A DNA stretch of 64,000 nucleotides from an uncultured Azospirillum sp. GTDB taxonomy: Bacteria > Pseudomonadota > Alphaproteobacteria > RF32 > CAG-239. Positions 33,733-42,121 of the stretch are shown here, piece after piece. Each line of letters starts with the position of its first letter. The stretch's first letter is position 1. The stretch covers positions 62,001 to 126,000 of the forward strand of contig UQCS01000001.1 of NCBI GenBank assembly GCA_900539605.1, in the 5' to 3' direction. The notes under the pieces were generated by a model. The model was not told where the DNA came from and did not search any database. It saw only the letters and a program-made list of their open reading frames with translations. Both the position numbers and the translations under genes were made by a program.

Positions 33733-35553
33733 ATGCCGGCATTTGAACCGCCCGTTTATACGCTGAAAGGCATTAAAATCCGCTTCGGCAGCAAACAGCT
33801 GTTTGAAGACGTAGAATTGTACATAAACCAGGGGGATAAAATTTCGCTGGTCGGACGGAACGGTTCGGGAAAATCAACTCTGCTGAAAATTATTGCCGGA
33901 CTGATCGAGCCCGATGACGGAGAGATTTTTATTCAGCCGAATACCAAAATCGGTTATATGCCGCAAGACGCCGATCTCAGCGGCTATCCGGACCTGAGAG
34001 CAGTGGTGGCGTCTGGATTGAGCGAAAATGACGGCAGCAACGACTATAAAGTGCAAATGTGGATCAAACAGTTGGAGATTGCTGCCGATGCCGATCCGCA
34101 AACGGCCTCCGGCGGCGAACGTCGCAAGGCCACCCTTGCCAAAGCTCTGATTAGCGAACCTGACATTCTGCTTCTTGACGAACCGACCAACCATCTCGAT
34201 ATGCCGACGATTGAACAGCTGGAAAAAATTATTGCTGCCTATAACGGTGCCGTGGTGGTTATCAGCCATGACCGGCGCTTTCTTACCAATGTTTCCCGGA
34301 CCACTTTCTGGCTCGATCGCGGAACAATGCGACGCAACAACAAGGGGTTCGGCAGTTTTGAAGACTGGCAGGATCAGGTAATCGAGCAGGAAATTATCGC
34401 CCAAAAGTATCTCAATAAAAAAATTGCCGAAGAAACGGAGTGGTTACACAAAGGCGTCACCGCCCGCCGCAAACGAAACATGGGAAGACTGCGGCGCCTG
34501 CAACAGCTCCGGCAGGAACGGCGCGAACAAATTCGGCAGGTCGGTTCAGTCAACATGGATATTGAAAATACCGCCTGGCGTTCCAAATTGGTCATCGAGT
34601 CCAAACATCTGTGCAAAGCTTTCGGCGAACGGACAATCGTCAACGATTTCTCGGCCAAAATCATCCGCGGCAACAAAATCGGCATCGTCGGTCCCAACGG
34701 CGCCGGCAAAACGACGTTGATCAAACTGCTGACCAAAAAGTTGGAACCGGATTCGGGCTTTGTGCGAATCGGCAAAAATCTGGAAGAAGCCTATTTTGAT
34801 CAGAACCGCTTTTCACTTGATCCGTCCAAAACGCTGTGGCAAACGCTCTGCGACGAAGGCGATCACATATGGGTACGCGGCTCATACCGTCATGTTGTCG
34901 CCTATCTCAAAGATTTTTTGTTTACGCCCGAACAGGCCAAAGCGCCGGTGGCCGCCCTGTCCGGAGGCGAGAAGAACCGTTTGATGCTGGCAAAAGTTCT
35001 GGCTCAACCGTCCAACTTTTTGCTGCTGGACGAACCGACCAACGACCTTGATATGGACACGCTCGATTTACTGCAGGAAATGTTAAGCGATTATGACGGC
35101 ACGATTTTGATTGTCAGCCACGACCGTGATTTCCTTGATAAAATTGTTACCTCCATCATTTACATGAAAGGTGACGGCAAAGTTGAAGAATATGTCGGCA
35201 GTTACAGCGACTTGCTGGAACGCTTCGACAAACAACCGGCAACGGCTGTCAAGAACAAGCCCGCCGGCAAAACCCGAAGCGAACCTTCATCAGAGCGAAA
35301 AGAAACCTCGCGCGGACGACTGAGTTACAATCAACAACGTCTGTTGCAGGTTTTGCCGCAACAAATTGCCGTGCTTGAGCAAAAAATAGAAAATGCCAAA
35401 AATGACTTGTGCGAACCGACGCTTTATCAAAATGACCCCGACCGTTTTTACGAATTGACTCGCCAACTGGAAGAATGGGAAAAACAAAAAGAAGACGACG
35501 AAAACCGGTGGCTGGAGATTTCACTGCAGGCCGAAGAACTCAGCATCAAATAA
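33733..35553 (+). CDS. uup: ABC-F ATPase, Uup type
   Basis: A 606-residue soluble ATPase with two ABC domains, acting on ribosomes or branched DNA rather than transport. Walker A is GRNGSGKST and GPNGAGKTT; signatures are ASGGERRKATLAKAL and LSGGEKNRLMLAKVL; Walker B is LLLDEPTNHLDMP and LLLDEPTNDLDMD. A C-terminal coiled-coil domain (LSYNQQRLLQVLPQQIAVLEQKI, ELTRQLEEWEKQ) marks the Uup subgroup. ATG 33733 begins the domain; the upstream in-frame ATG at 33658 has no similarity and no ribosome site. Confidence 0.93.
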   Translation: MPAFEPPVYTLKGIKIRFGSKQLFEDVELYINQGDKISLVGRNGSGKSTLLKIIAGLIEPDDGEIFIQPNTKIGYMPQDADLSGYPDLRAVVASGLSENDGSNDYKVQMWIKQLEIAADADPQTASGGERRKATLAKALISEPDILLLDEPTNHLDMPTIEQLEKIIAAYNGAVVVISHDRRFLTNVSRTTFWLDRGTMRRNNKGFGSFEDWQDQVIEQEIIAQKYLNKKIAEETEWLHKGVTARRKRNMGRLRRLQQLRQERREQIRQVGSVNMDIENTAWRSKLVIESKHLCKAFGERTIVNDFSAKIIRGNKIGIVGPNGAGKTTLIKLLTKKLEPDSGFVRIGKNLEEAYFDQNRFSLDPSKTLWQTLCDEGDHIWVRGSYRHVVAYLKDFLFTPEQAKAPVAALSGGEKNRLMLAKVLAQPSNFLLLDEPTNDLDMDTLDLLQEMLSDYDGTILIVSHDRDFLDKIVTSIIYMKGDGKVEEYVGSYSDLLERFDKQPATAVKNKPAGKTRSEPSSERKETSRGRLSYNQQRLLQVLPQQIAVLEQKIENAKNDLCEPTLYQNDPDRFYELTRQLEEWEKQKEDDENRWLEISLQAEELSIK

Positions 35554-35564
35554 TTCGGTGCTTT

Positions 35565-36446
35565 TTACCGGCGGAGACGCGAGATCACATAATCGGGACA
35601 GGCACCAAACATATTTCCGAGTTCCCGCGTTTTGGTAACATCGGGAATGTAGCCCTCCCCCAGAAAACTGACATGAACGCCTTTGCTGACCAAACACCCC
35701 GAAAGCTGGGCTGCCGCCGCGCCGCGGATATCGGCTGCAATGCTGTCACCGATCATCAATATTCTCTTACGATCAATGGAACCCAACGCCGCCAAAGCAT
35801 ATTCCATCACCTGCAAATCTGGCTTACCGACGGTAAGAATCTGCCCGCCCAAAACCGCATATTGTTCAGCAAGCGCGCCCGAAGCCAAAACCGCTTCGTC
35901 TCCGAACGGTACCGACGTATCGTTGCCGACGCACAAAAGCGGCAAATTCAGGCTGGCAGCATGACTTAAAACATCGAGATAATCTTCGGTCGTTTTACCG
36001 GGCCCGTTTTCAAGACGCCCGGCATACAAAAAATCTGCCTGAGCCGGATCAAATACTTCAACGTAATCCAAACCGGCAAAAACACCGTTATCATCGGCCG
36101 CTCCGAGATTATAGTAGCGACGTCCCAACTGCCGGCAGCTGCTGTTCGGCAACGACAAAAGCTGATGCACGATTTCTCCTGCCGTGACCACGGTTTCGAA
36201 AAGGCGCGGTGAAAAACCGGCCCGATACATTTGGGTGACAATTTCTTCAACCCGATAGGCCGCATTGCTCAGCAGCACGATTTTTTTGCCGTTTTTACGC
36301 AAGCCTATTAAAGCGTCCCATGCCTCGGGAAGAATGGAAACACCGTTGTATAGCACACCGCTCCATCCGCACAAAATGCCGTCATAGGCATCCATGACCT
36401 TTGAGATATTAACGATAGGCTTAATCATCTTCATTGCGGAACTCAC
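35565..36446 (-). CDS. HAD-IIA (NagD-like, TIGR01459) protein lacking the catalytic Asp
   Basis: A 293-residue haloacid dehalogenase-like protein of the alphaproteobacterial TIGR01459 group. Motif II (KKIVLLSNAA), the conserved Lys (TVGKPDLQVMEYAL) and motif IV (RILMIGDSIAADIRGAAAAQL) are intact. The nucleophile motif, normally LLxDxWGVxHNG, reads ILCGWSGVLYNG, so Gly27 replaces the catalytic Asp. It is probably not a phosphatase unless another residue substitutes. The exact start (36446 or 36434) is uncertain. Confidence 0.85.
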   Translation of the reverse strand: MSSAMKMIKPIVNISKVMDAYDGILCGWSGVLYNGVSILPEAWDALIGLRKNGKKIVLLSNAAYRVEEIVTQMYRAGFSPRLFETVVTAGEIVHQLLSLPNSSCRQLGRRYYNLGAADDNGVFAGLDYVEVFDPAQADFLYAGRLENGPGKTTEDYLDVLSHAASLNLPLLCVGNDTSVPFGDEAVLASGALAEQYAVLGGQILTVGKPDLQVMEYALAALGSIDRKRILMIGDSIAADIRGAAAAQLSGCLVSKGVHVSFLGEGYIPDVTKTRELGNMFGACPDYVISRLRR

Positions 36447-36515
36447 TCATTTCTGATTATTTTACAAGGATAACAAAGCATTATTAAAAAAGAATTTAAA
36501 TTGCAAGTTTTATTG

Positions 36516-37256
36516 TCATTTATAACCCGATAACCGCAAAATAACCTGATTGGCTATCATCAGCCCGAAAATCGCGGTAACCGTCGGCAACGACCCCATG
36601 GTATGGCGCTGCCGGCCGCCGTCCGAAGGCTTGTCTTCCATAAACAACGCCGTTTCAGGAACCGACACTACTTCGTCCGAGCAAACGCAAACAACTTTGC
36701 CGAGATCGCATCCGCGCCGTTTGAGCCGTTTGCGAATAAAACGCGCCAACGGACAATTTTTGGTTTGGTTCAACGTTTGCAAACGTATGGCCGACGGATC
36801 GGTTTTCAATGCCGCTCCCATTGACGAAATAAACGGAATCTCGTGCTGTTGCAGATACTCAATCAAACAGCATTTTGGATTAAGGGAATCAATGGCATCC
36901 ACCACCATGTCCACCGGCTGATTAAACAACTGTTCCAGATTGTCTTGGTTGACAAACATCTCCTTGACGGTAATCCGGCAATCGGGATTGATATCACGCA
37001 CCCGCTCGGCGCCAAGTTCGCTTTTTTTGCGGCCGAGCGTTGAGTGCAGCGCCAGAATCTGACGATTGAGATTGCTCGGCTCCACGATGTCAAAATCAAC
37101 CAAAATCAAATGTCCGATCCCCGCACGTGCCAGTGCTTCCAACACATAACCGCCTACGGCACCGAGTCCAACCACCATCACCGACGCCTGTTGCAGACGG
37201 CCGAATTTTTCTTCTCCCAACAATGCCCGGGTACGGCCGAATATCTCATTTTCCAT
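36516..37256 (-). CDS. tcdA: tRNA threonylcarbamoyladenosine dehydratase (TcdA/CsdL)
   Basis: A 246-residue E1-like enzyme that cyclises t6A to ct6A at tRNA position 37, using ATP. The nucleotide loop is VMVVGLGAVGGYVLEALARAGIG; VDFDIVEPSNLNRQ, DAIDSLNPKCCLIEYL and the C-terminal GSLPTVTAIFGLMIANQVI complete the family pattern. ATG 37256 overlaps the end of tatD, so it is translated from the same message. The family's membrane-binding C-terminal tail is short here. Confidence 0.92.
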   Translation of the reverse strand: MENEIFGRTRALLGEEKFGRLQQASVMVVGLGAVGGYVLEALARAGIGHLILVDFDIVEPSNLNRQILALHSTLGRKKSELGAERVRDINPDCRITVKEMFVNQDNLEQLFNQPVDMVVDAIDSLNPKCCLIEYLQQHEIPFISSMGAALKTDPSAIRLQTLNQTKNCPLARFIRKRLKRRGCDLGKVVCVCSDEVVSVPETALFMEDKPSDGGRQRHTMGSLPTVTAIFGLMIANQVILRLSGYK

Positions 37257-37989
37257 TGACAAACTCCTCGGCGTTGGCATAAACAACCTCTGCCAGCTGT
37301 TGCGGGTCTTGCTGCCGCCAGACTGCCACCTGTTTTAGAATTTGTGGCAGAAAACAAGGTGTTTGTTCTTCTCCCTTAACCGGCCCCTGATACGGGCTGT
37401 CGGTTTCCAACAACAAGCGCGAAGCCGGAACCGCACGCGCAATTTCCGCCCCCTGCCGATTATGCAAAATCGATGCGCTCAGTGACACATAACCGTTCCG
37501 GCGCAGAATCGGCTGCAGATGTTCCACCCGTCCGTTAAAAGAATGTATCATAAAAAAGTCGGGCATACGGGACCAAAAATCCTGCAGTTGCGCCACCGCT
37601 TTGACGGCATGGACCACCAACGGCCGTTTCAACGTTAATGCCGCTTCGATCTGGCGTTCAAAAAGCTGCCGCTGTAACGTCATGTTTTCTTTCAAACCGT
37701 CAAGGCCGCTCTCGCCGATCAGTGCCTGCGGAAATTGTTCAAGCTGTTTGTAAAGGCGCTCTTCCCATCCCGACCGTACAGCGGCCGCATACCAAGGATG
37801 AATACCGAACGCCGGGATTACCGCTTGCGGATATCGGGATGCCAGTTCTCCGACCCGCGGCCAGTCGGCCTCGTGCGAAGCGGCGCACACCATCCGACAT
37901 ATTCCTTGAGTACGGGCGGCATTGACAATATCCGTTGCACAGTTTGTTTTATAATCTTGCAAGTGGACGTGCATATCGATAAAATTCAC
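37246..37989 (-). CDS. TatD-family metal-dependent hydrolase
   Basis: A 247-residue TIM-barrel hydrolase related to TatD 3'-5' DNases. The metal ligands are visible: MHVHLQD near the start, GESGLDG, VVHAVKA, MIHSFNG and LLLETDSPYQGP. The spacing is typical, though the family GLD(Y/F) motif reads SGLDGLK. Overlaps tcdA by 11 bases. Assigning DNase rather than another amidohydrolase-like activity rests on family resemblance. Confidence 0.85.
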   Translation of the reverse strand: MNFIDMHVHLQDYKTNCATDIVNAARTQGICRMVCAASHEADWPRVGELASRYPQAVIPAFGIHPWYAAAVRSGWEERLYKQLEQFPQALIGESGLDGLKENMTLQRQLFERQIEAALTLKRPLVVHAVKAVAQLQDFWSRMPDFFMIHSFNGRVEHLQPILRRNGYVSLSASILHNRQGAEIARAVPASRLLLETDSPYQGPVKGEEQTPCFLPQILKQVAVWRQQDPQQLAEVVYANAEEFVNGK

Positions 37990-38041
37990 GCAATTTGACT
38001 TTCAGCAGTTTATGATCATTCAGAAAGGATAATAAGCAGAG

Positions 38042-39130
38042 ATGAGTATTTTGACAAGACCGATTTTAGAAATCAATTTAAGCAATTTATGCAAAAATTA
38101 CCGTTTTTTACAAAAACTTGCCGACGGAGCCGCTGCTGCGGCAGTTGTTAAAGACGACGCTTACGGGCTGGGGGCCGAGGTGATTGCCGCCAAGCTTTAT
38201 AACGATGCCGGCTGCCGCAATTTTTTTGTCGCTCACGGCATTGAGGGAGAGAAAATCCGTCCCCACGTCGCAAACGCCAAAATTTATGTGTTACAGGGAA
38301 TCGGCGAAGACTCTCTTGAATCGTTCCGTAAAGCCGAACTGATTCCGGTTATTGCCGGAAAGGAGCAGCTGGCGTTTTGGAAAGAACATCGCATTCCCGG
38401 CATTAAACCGGTCATTCAGATCGAAAGCGGATTGAATCGTCTCGGCTTTCGCGAACATGAGCTGGAAGCGATGAGCCAAGACGACCGAAACTTATTTTCG
38501 CTGGTCTTGTCACATTTAGCCTGTGCCGATGAAAAAGGACACTTTATGAACGAACACCAGCTGGAGAACTTTAACCGTCTCCATCAAAAATATTTTCCCA
38601 AACTGCCCGCGACTCTGTCCGCCTCCGACGGAACTTTTCTCGGCAAAGAATATTTATTTGACATGGTTCGAATCGGCGCTGCCATGTACGGCATCAACAC
38701 AGCGCCTTACCGTGAAAACCAAATGCTGCCGGTGGTTAAAATTATGGCTCCGGTATTAGAGGTCTCTCCGCTTTGCCGCGGCGAATTTGTCGGTTATTCC
38801 GCCACCTATCGCGCCGCCGACGATCGTAAAATTGCCATTGTTTCGATCGGCTACGGTGACGGCATTCCACGCTCGCTCTCCAATATCGGCAAAGTCTTTT
38901 TCTACAATGGCGGCAAAGTCTGTGAAGCGCGAATTATCGGTAAAGTTTCGATGGACAATATTATTTGTGACATTACCGAAGTCGAAAATTTACAAGTCGG
39001 TGATATGGCATTTGTCGTTGATGATTTTTATACCTTGGACGATATCGGCCGCGATGCAGGAACCATCAGTTATGAAGTTTTGTCCCGAATCGGCAAAAAC
39101 ACTCGTTTTGACCGCCGCTATACCGACTGA
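38042..39130 (+). CDS. alr: alanine racemase
   Basis: A 362-residue PLP enzyme that makes D-alanine for peptidoglycan. The PLP Lys is in AAAVVKDDAYGLGA, the C-terminal catalytic Tyr in GYSATYRA, and GRKxMD-like GKVSMDNIICDIT follows. EISYEVLSRIG near the C-terminus is the family end (TISYEVLSRIG). AGAAAGGAT precedes the ATG. It is divergent from tatD-tcdA. Confidence 0.94.
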   Translation: MSILTRPILEINLSNLCKNYRFLQKLADGAAAAAVVKDDAYGLGAEVIAAKLYNDAGCRNFFVAHGIEGEKIRPHVANAKIYVLQGIGEDSLESFRKAELIPVIAGKEQLAFWKEHRIPGIKPVIQIESGLNRLGFREHELEAMSQDDRNLFSLVLSHLACADEKGHFMNEHQLENFNRLHQKYFPKLPATLSASDGTFLGKEYLFDMVRIGAAMYGINTAPYRENQMLPVVKIMAPVLEVSPLCRGEFVGYSATYRAADDRKIAIVSIGYGDGIPRSLSNIGKVFFYNGGKVCEARIIGKVSMDNIICDITEVENLQVGDMAFVVDDFYTLDDIGRDAGTISYEVLSRIGKNTRFDRRYTD

Positions 39131-39214
39131 TTATATTCAAACAACCCATATCCGGCTGGAAGATATCAATTTTCCGGCCGTTTTGTTATCCGCCGCCTTC
39201 CCTCCATATGACAA

Positions 39215-39240
39215 CAGCCCGCCAAACGGCGGGCTGTATG
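39215..39240. terminator. hairpin between convergent alr and the 904-residue gene
   Basis: CAGCCCGCC-AAA-CGGCGGGCTG, an 8-10 bp GC-rich stem; the T tract is weak on both strands. Confidence 0.6.
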
Positions 39241-39262
39241 GTTTAACACAACGCTGAAGCGG

Positions 39263-41977
39263 TTATTTGGACAGTCCTTTTTCCTGGAGTTCTTTCCACA
39301 TTCCGGCGCCAAGTCTTTTTTTACGGCCGCTGATCTGGGTTTCTGGAGAACCATCTTTCAGATTTTGTGCGGTTCTGGCTCCTTCCAACCCCGGACGATC
39401 ACCAGTCTGACTGGTGGCACCGATAATAACCTTATTGTCATCTTCTTCAACCACCGGATCTTGTTGCTGTACGGCTCGGGTCAGCACGGTATCGCCATTG
39501 CCATTGCCCTGATCTTCCAGCTCCAGCCGTACATCTGTTCCCGTATTTTCTTCCGTAACCAGTCTGGTTACAATCGGTTCTTGTCGTTTGACCGGTTCAA
39601 CAACAACTTTTTCTTCACCGCCTTTAACTTCTTCATACATAACCCGTTTGTCGCCCGGGCAGTTGGTTCCTTCACCGATAACCCGAATCCGACGTGTCAT
39701 GGTCAAAGTTCCGTCTTCATCAACCGGCAGCCCTTTGTATCCGGCACCGGCAACTGCAAAGAACTTCTGAGCATCCATACGGCCATCCTGGCGGCCGGCT
39801 TCGTTCAATGTACAAATATCCAAAGTTTTGCGCGCTTCTTCCATTTGTGCGGCATCTAATCTGTCACCACAACCCAACAAATGGTAGATGTTTTCCATCT
39901 GTTTGCCGAGAGATCCGGTACCAATGGTACCATACTCGCCGCTTTTAACCGAAGTGATGGCCGCCAAACGGGAGAATTTGAACAACACCTGCTCGGCTGT
40001 CATCGGATTTTCGCTATCAATACTGAGTTGAGCGGCATAATGTTCGGCATGAGAATAGAAACGGCTCATTCCTGCACCGTCGGTGGTATCCAGTTTATCA
40101 TACCATCCCTTCAGGATCTCAAACTGACGTTTGCTGATTCCCATCTGGTCATTCCACTGCTCCGGAAACTCTTTCAGTTCCGTAATACCTTCGTCAACTT
40201 GTTCCTGCTGTTCATCGTTGTTCTGATTCTGATCATCATTTTCGCCTTCGGTCTGATCCTGATTGTCACCGCCGGCCGTATTCTGGTCATCGTTTTCGCC
40301 TTCGGTCTGATCCTGATTATCACCGCCGGTCGTGTTCTGATCATCGTTTTCGCCTTCAACCGAAACCTGATCATCGTTATCACTCAGGTTCTGATCATCA
40401 TCGCCGCCTTCAACCGAAACCTGATCGTCGGTTAAAGTCGAATTGTCATTCTGATTCAACTGCTCATCGGCATTAACTTCACCATTGCCGGAACATGTTT
40501 CGGCAACGAAAATCGTCACCCCGGCCGCTACAGCCGAAATTCCGAGGCTCTTCCATTCTTTCCGACGCTCTTCGGCATCTTTCGCGGTTGCGACACCGAC
40601 CAAATTGCTGGTTAGAGAACCGATCATGGTTACGGCACGTTTGGCCACTTTCTGCTCTGCCAGTTTTTTGGCAACTTCTGCAGCTGTTTCGGTAGCAATG
40701 TTGGCACCGGCGGAGGCTGCCGTATCGGCAATTCCCCAACTGAGGGCCGCTGCACCGCAGGCAAACGCTGCTTTGGTCAAGAACTTGCCGTTAGTATAAA
40801 TTTGTTTATACGTTTTTTTCGGATCTTCTTTTTTCTGTTTATAAGCTTCATAAACAACCCGACGCCCGATTGTATAGGCTGCATAAGCAGCACCGCCAAC
40901 CAACGCTGCCGTACCGCCACTGGCTACAGTAGCGGCAAAACCGGCCGCAGCAAGCATATCAGCGCCGATTTCATATTTATTTTTGTTGATAGCTTTAATA
41001 GCGGCATGGGCAATCTCATATCTGTTTTCCCAAACATGTTTGCAGCCTTCGTGGAAAGCAACAATACCATCCGACATCTTCTGATTGCAGGCATCATAAA
41101 TCTTGTTGGCGTTGGCACGGAGCTTTTGCCACTGACCGCGCAGCTCTTTGCCCTGATCCTTCAGTTTGGCAAAGCCCTGATTGATACGTATGGCAATTTT
41201 TTTAACATTCGCTTTATATTCGGCCAAATGATTTTCGGCATTTACTTTGACGTTGGCACAATAAGCCGCTGCACCTTCGACGCCAAGTGAAATCTTGTCC
41301 ATTACGCCATTACCAAGATCCACAATTTTCTGCCTGATCTCTTTTTCGCGGGCCGACAACAAAATTTTGGCTTCTTCGTTGGCTTTCTTTTCGTCGTTGC
41401 CGTATTTCTGCTGCATTTCCTGATTGATCTTGGTGGTTTCGGTTACCAGCAGGCTTTGCAAAATCGCCATATCAATCTGGTCATTCAGGGTCTGTTGATA
41501 AATAGCTTTGCGGACGTCTTCATCGGTCGCATTACGAAACTGTTTTGCCGCCGGATTTTCCGGGTTGCTGGCTCCGCGCAGAGCATCTTTGGTGGCAAGC
41601 TTGGCAGCAGCAACCAACTGGGCAATCATTTTATCACGCTGCTGACCTTCAACAACTTTGGTCACCGGTTTACCATTTTCTTCAACCGTATGAGTCAGTT
41701 CAACTTTAGAAAGCTTTTCACGGGCAGCGGCATAAGCCGGATCTTTTTCGTCTAACGGATCACTGACGGCACTAAGTTCTTCAACCGACTTTGCGGCTGT
41801 TGCCAGTCCGGCATACAAACTCATGTCCATTTTGACCTTAGTTTCGATGTGTTTGAGCAGATCGGCAAACTCTGCACCATATTCTTTTTTGCCAACCAGA
41901 GCATCATAAAGCTCGTTGACATCGTCAAAGTTGCCGTTTTTAACTTTTTCAGCTGCCTGTTTTGCGTCCATTGCCAT
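39263..41977 (-). CDS. large hypothetical protein with glycine-rich hydrophobic segments and acidic tandem repeats
   Basis: A 904-residue protein of unknown function. Residues 1-330 are helical and charged. Residues 345-385 and 410-500 hold Ala/Gly-rich hydrophobic stretches (AAGFAATVASGGTAALVGGAAYAA, FACGAAALSWGIADTAASA, ISAVAAGVTIFVAETC), likely membrane-inserting. Residues 505-590 are Asp/Gln/Asn-rich tandem repeats (GENDDQNTAGGDNQDQTE units). The C-terminal 300 residues are globular-looking with a Lys/Arg-rich end. There is no signal peptide. This composition resembles large exported or host-directed proteins, but no secretion signal is identified. ATG 41977 follows AGGAGA. A dyad-flanked promoter lies upstream. 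Confidence 0.65.
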   Translation of the reverse strand: MAMDAKQAAEKVKNGNFDDVNELYDALVGKKEYGAEFADLLKHIETKVKMDMSLYAGLATAAKSVEELSAVSDPLDEKDPAYAAAREKLSKVELTHTVEENGKPVTKVVEGQQRDKMIAQLVAAAKLATKDALRGASNPENPAAKQFRNATDEDVRKAIYQQTLNDQIDMAILQSLLVTETTKINQEMQQKYGNDEKKANEEAKILLSAREKEIRQKIVDLGNGVMDKISLGVEGAAAYCANVKVNAENHLAEYKANVKKIAIRINQGFAKLKDQGKELRGQWQKLRANANKIYDACNQKMSDGIVAFHEGCKHVWENRYEIAHAAIKAINKNKYEIGADMLAAAGFAATVASGGTAALVGGAAYAAYTIGRRVVYEAYKQKKEDPKKTYKQIYTNGKFLTKAAFACGAAALSWGIADTAASAGANIATETAAEVAKKLAEQKVAKRAVTMIGSLTSNLVGVATAKDAEERRKEWKSLGISAVAAGVTIFVAETCSGNGEVNADEQLNQNDNSTLTDDQVSVEGGDDDQNLSDNDDQVSVEGENDDQNTTGGDNQDQTEGENDDQNTAGGDNQDQTEGENDDQNQNNDEQQEQVDEGITELKEFPEQWNDQMGISKRQFEILKGWYDKLDTTDGAGMSRFYSHAEHYAAQLSIDSENPMTAEQVLFKFSRLAAITSVKSGEYGTIGTGSLGKQMENIYHLLGCGDRLDAAQMEEARKTLDICTLNEAGRQDGRMDAQKFFAVAGAGYKGLPVDEDGTLTMTRRIRVIGEGTNCPGDKRVMYEEVKGGEEKVVVEPVKRQEPIVTRLVTEENTGTDVRLELEDQGNGNGDTVLTRAVQQQDPVVEEDDNKVIIGATSQTGDRPGLEGARTAQNLKDGSPETQISGRKKRLGAGMWKELQEKGLSK
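40227..40430. repeat. 54-bp in-frame tandem repeats in the 904-residue gene
   Basis: Two near-identical 54-bp units (40227-40280, 40281-40334) are followed by a partial third and by a shorter related pair around DQVSVEG (40352-40430). They encode the acidic Asp/Gln/Asn repeats. The high identity suggests recent expansion, and repeat number may vary between strains. Confidence 0.8.
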
Positions 41978-42013
41978 TAGTTGTCTCCTGAAAATTGCCA
42001 TATTTTGTCATAT

Positions 42014-42050
42014 TTGCGTGCAATATACCATAAAAAGCAATTGCACGCAA
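42014..42050 (-). promoter_or_regulatory. promoter overlapped by a perfect dyad
   Basis: On the - strand TTGCGT (42050-42045), 17 bp and TATATT (42027-42022) form a sigma-70-type promoter for the 904-residue gene. The 10-bp arms TTGCGTGCAA and TTGCACGCAA (42014-42023, 42041-42050) are exact reverse complements that cover both promoter elements, so a dimeric repressor is likely. No candidate regulator gene is adjacent. Confidence 0.6.
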
Positions 42051-42121
42051 GTATTTTTTGTCAAGTTTTTGTGTTTTTTTACAATTTTTTAATAATTGGC
42101 ATCACGAATATGCAACCGTTT

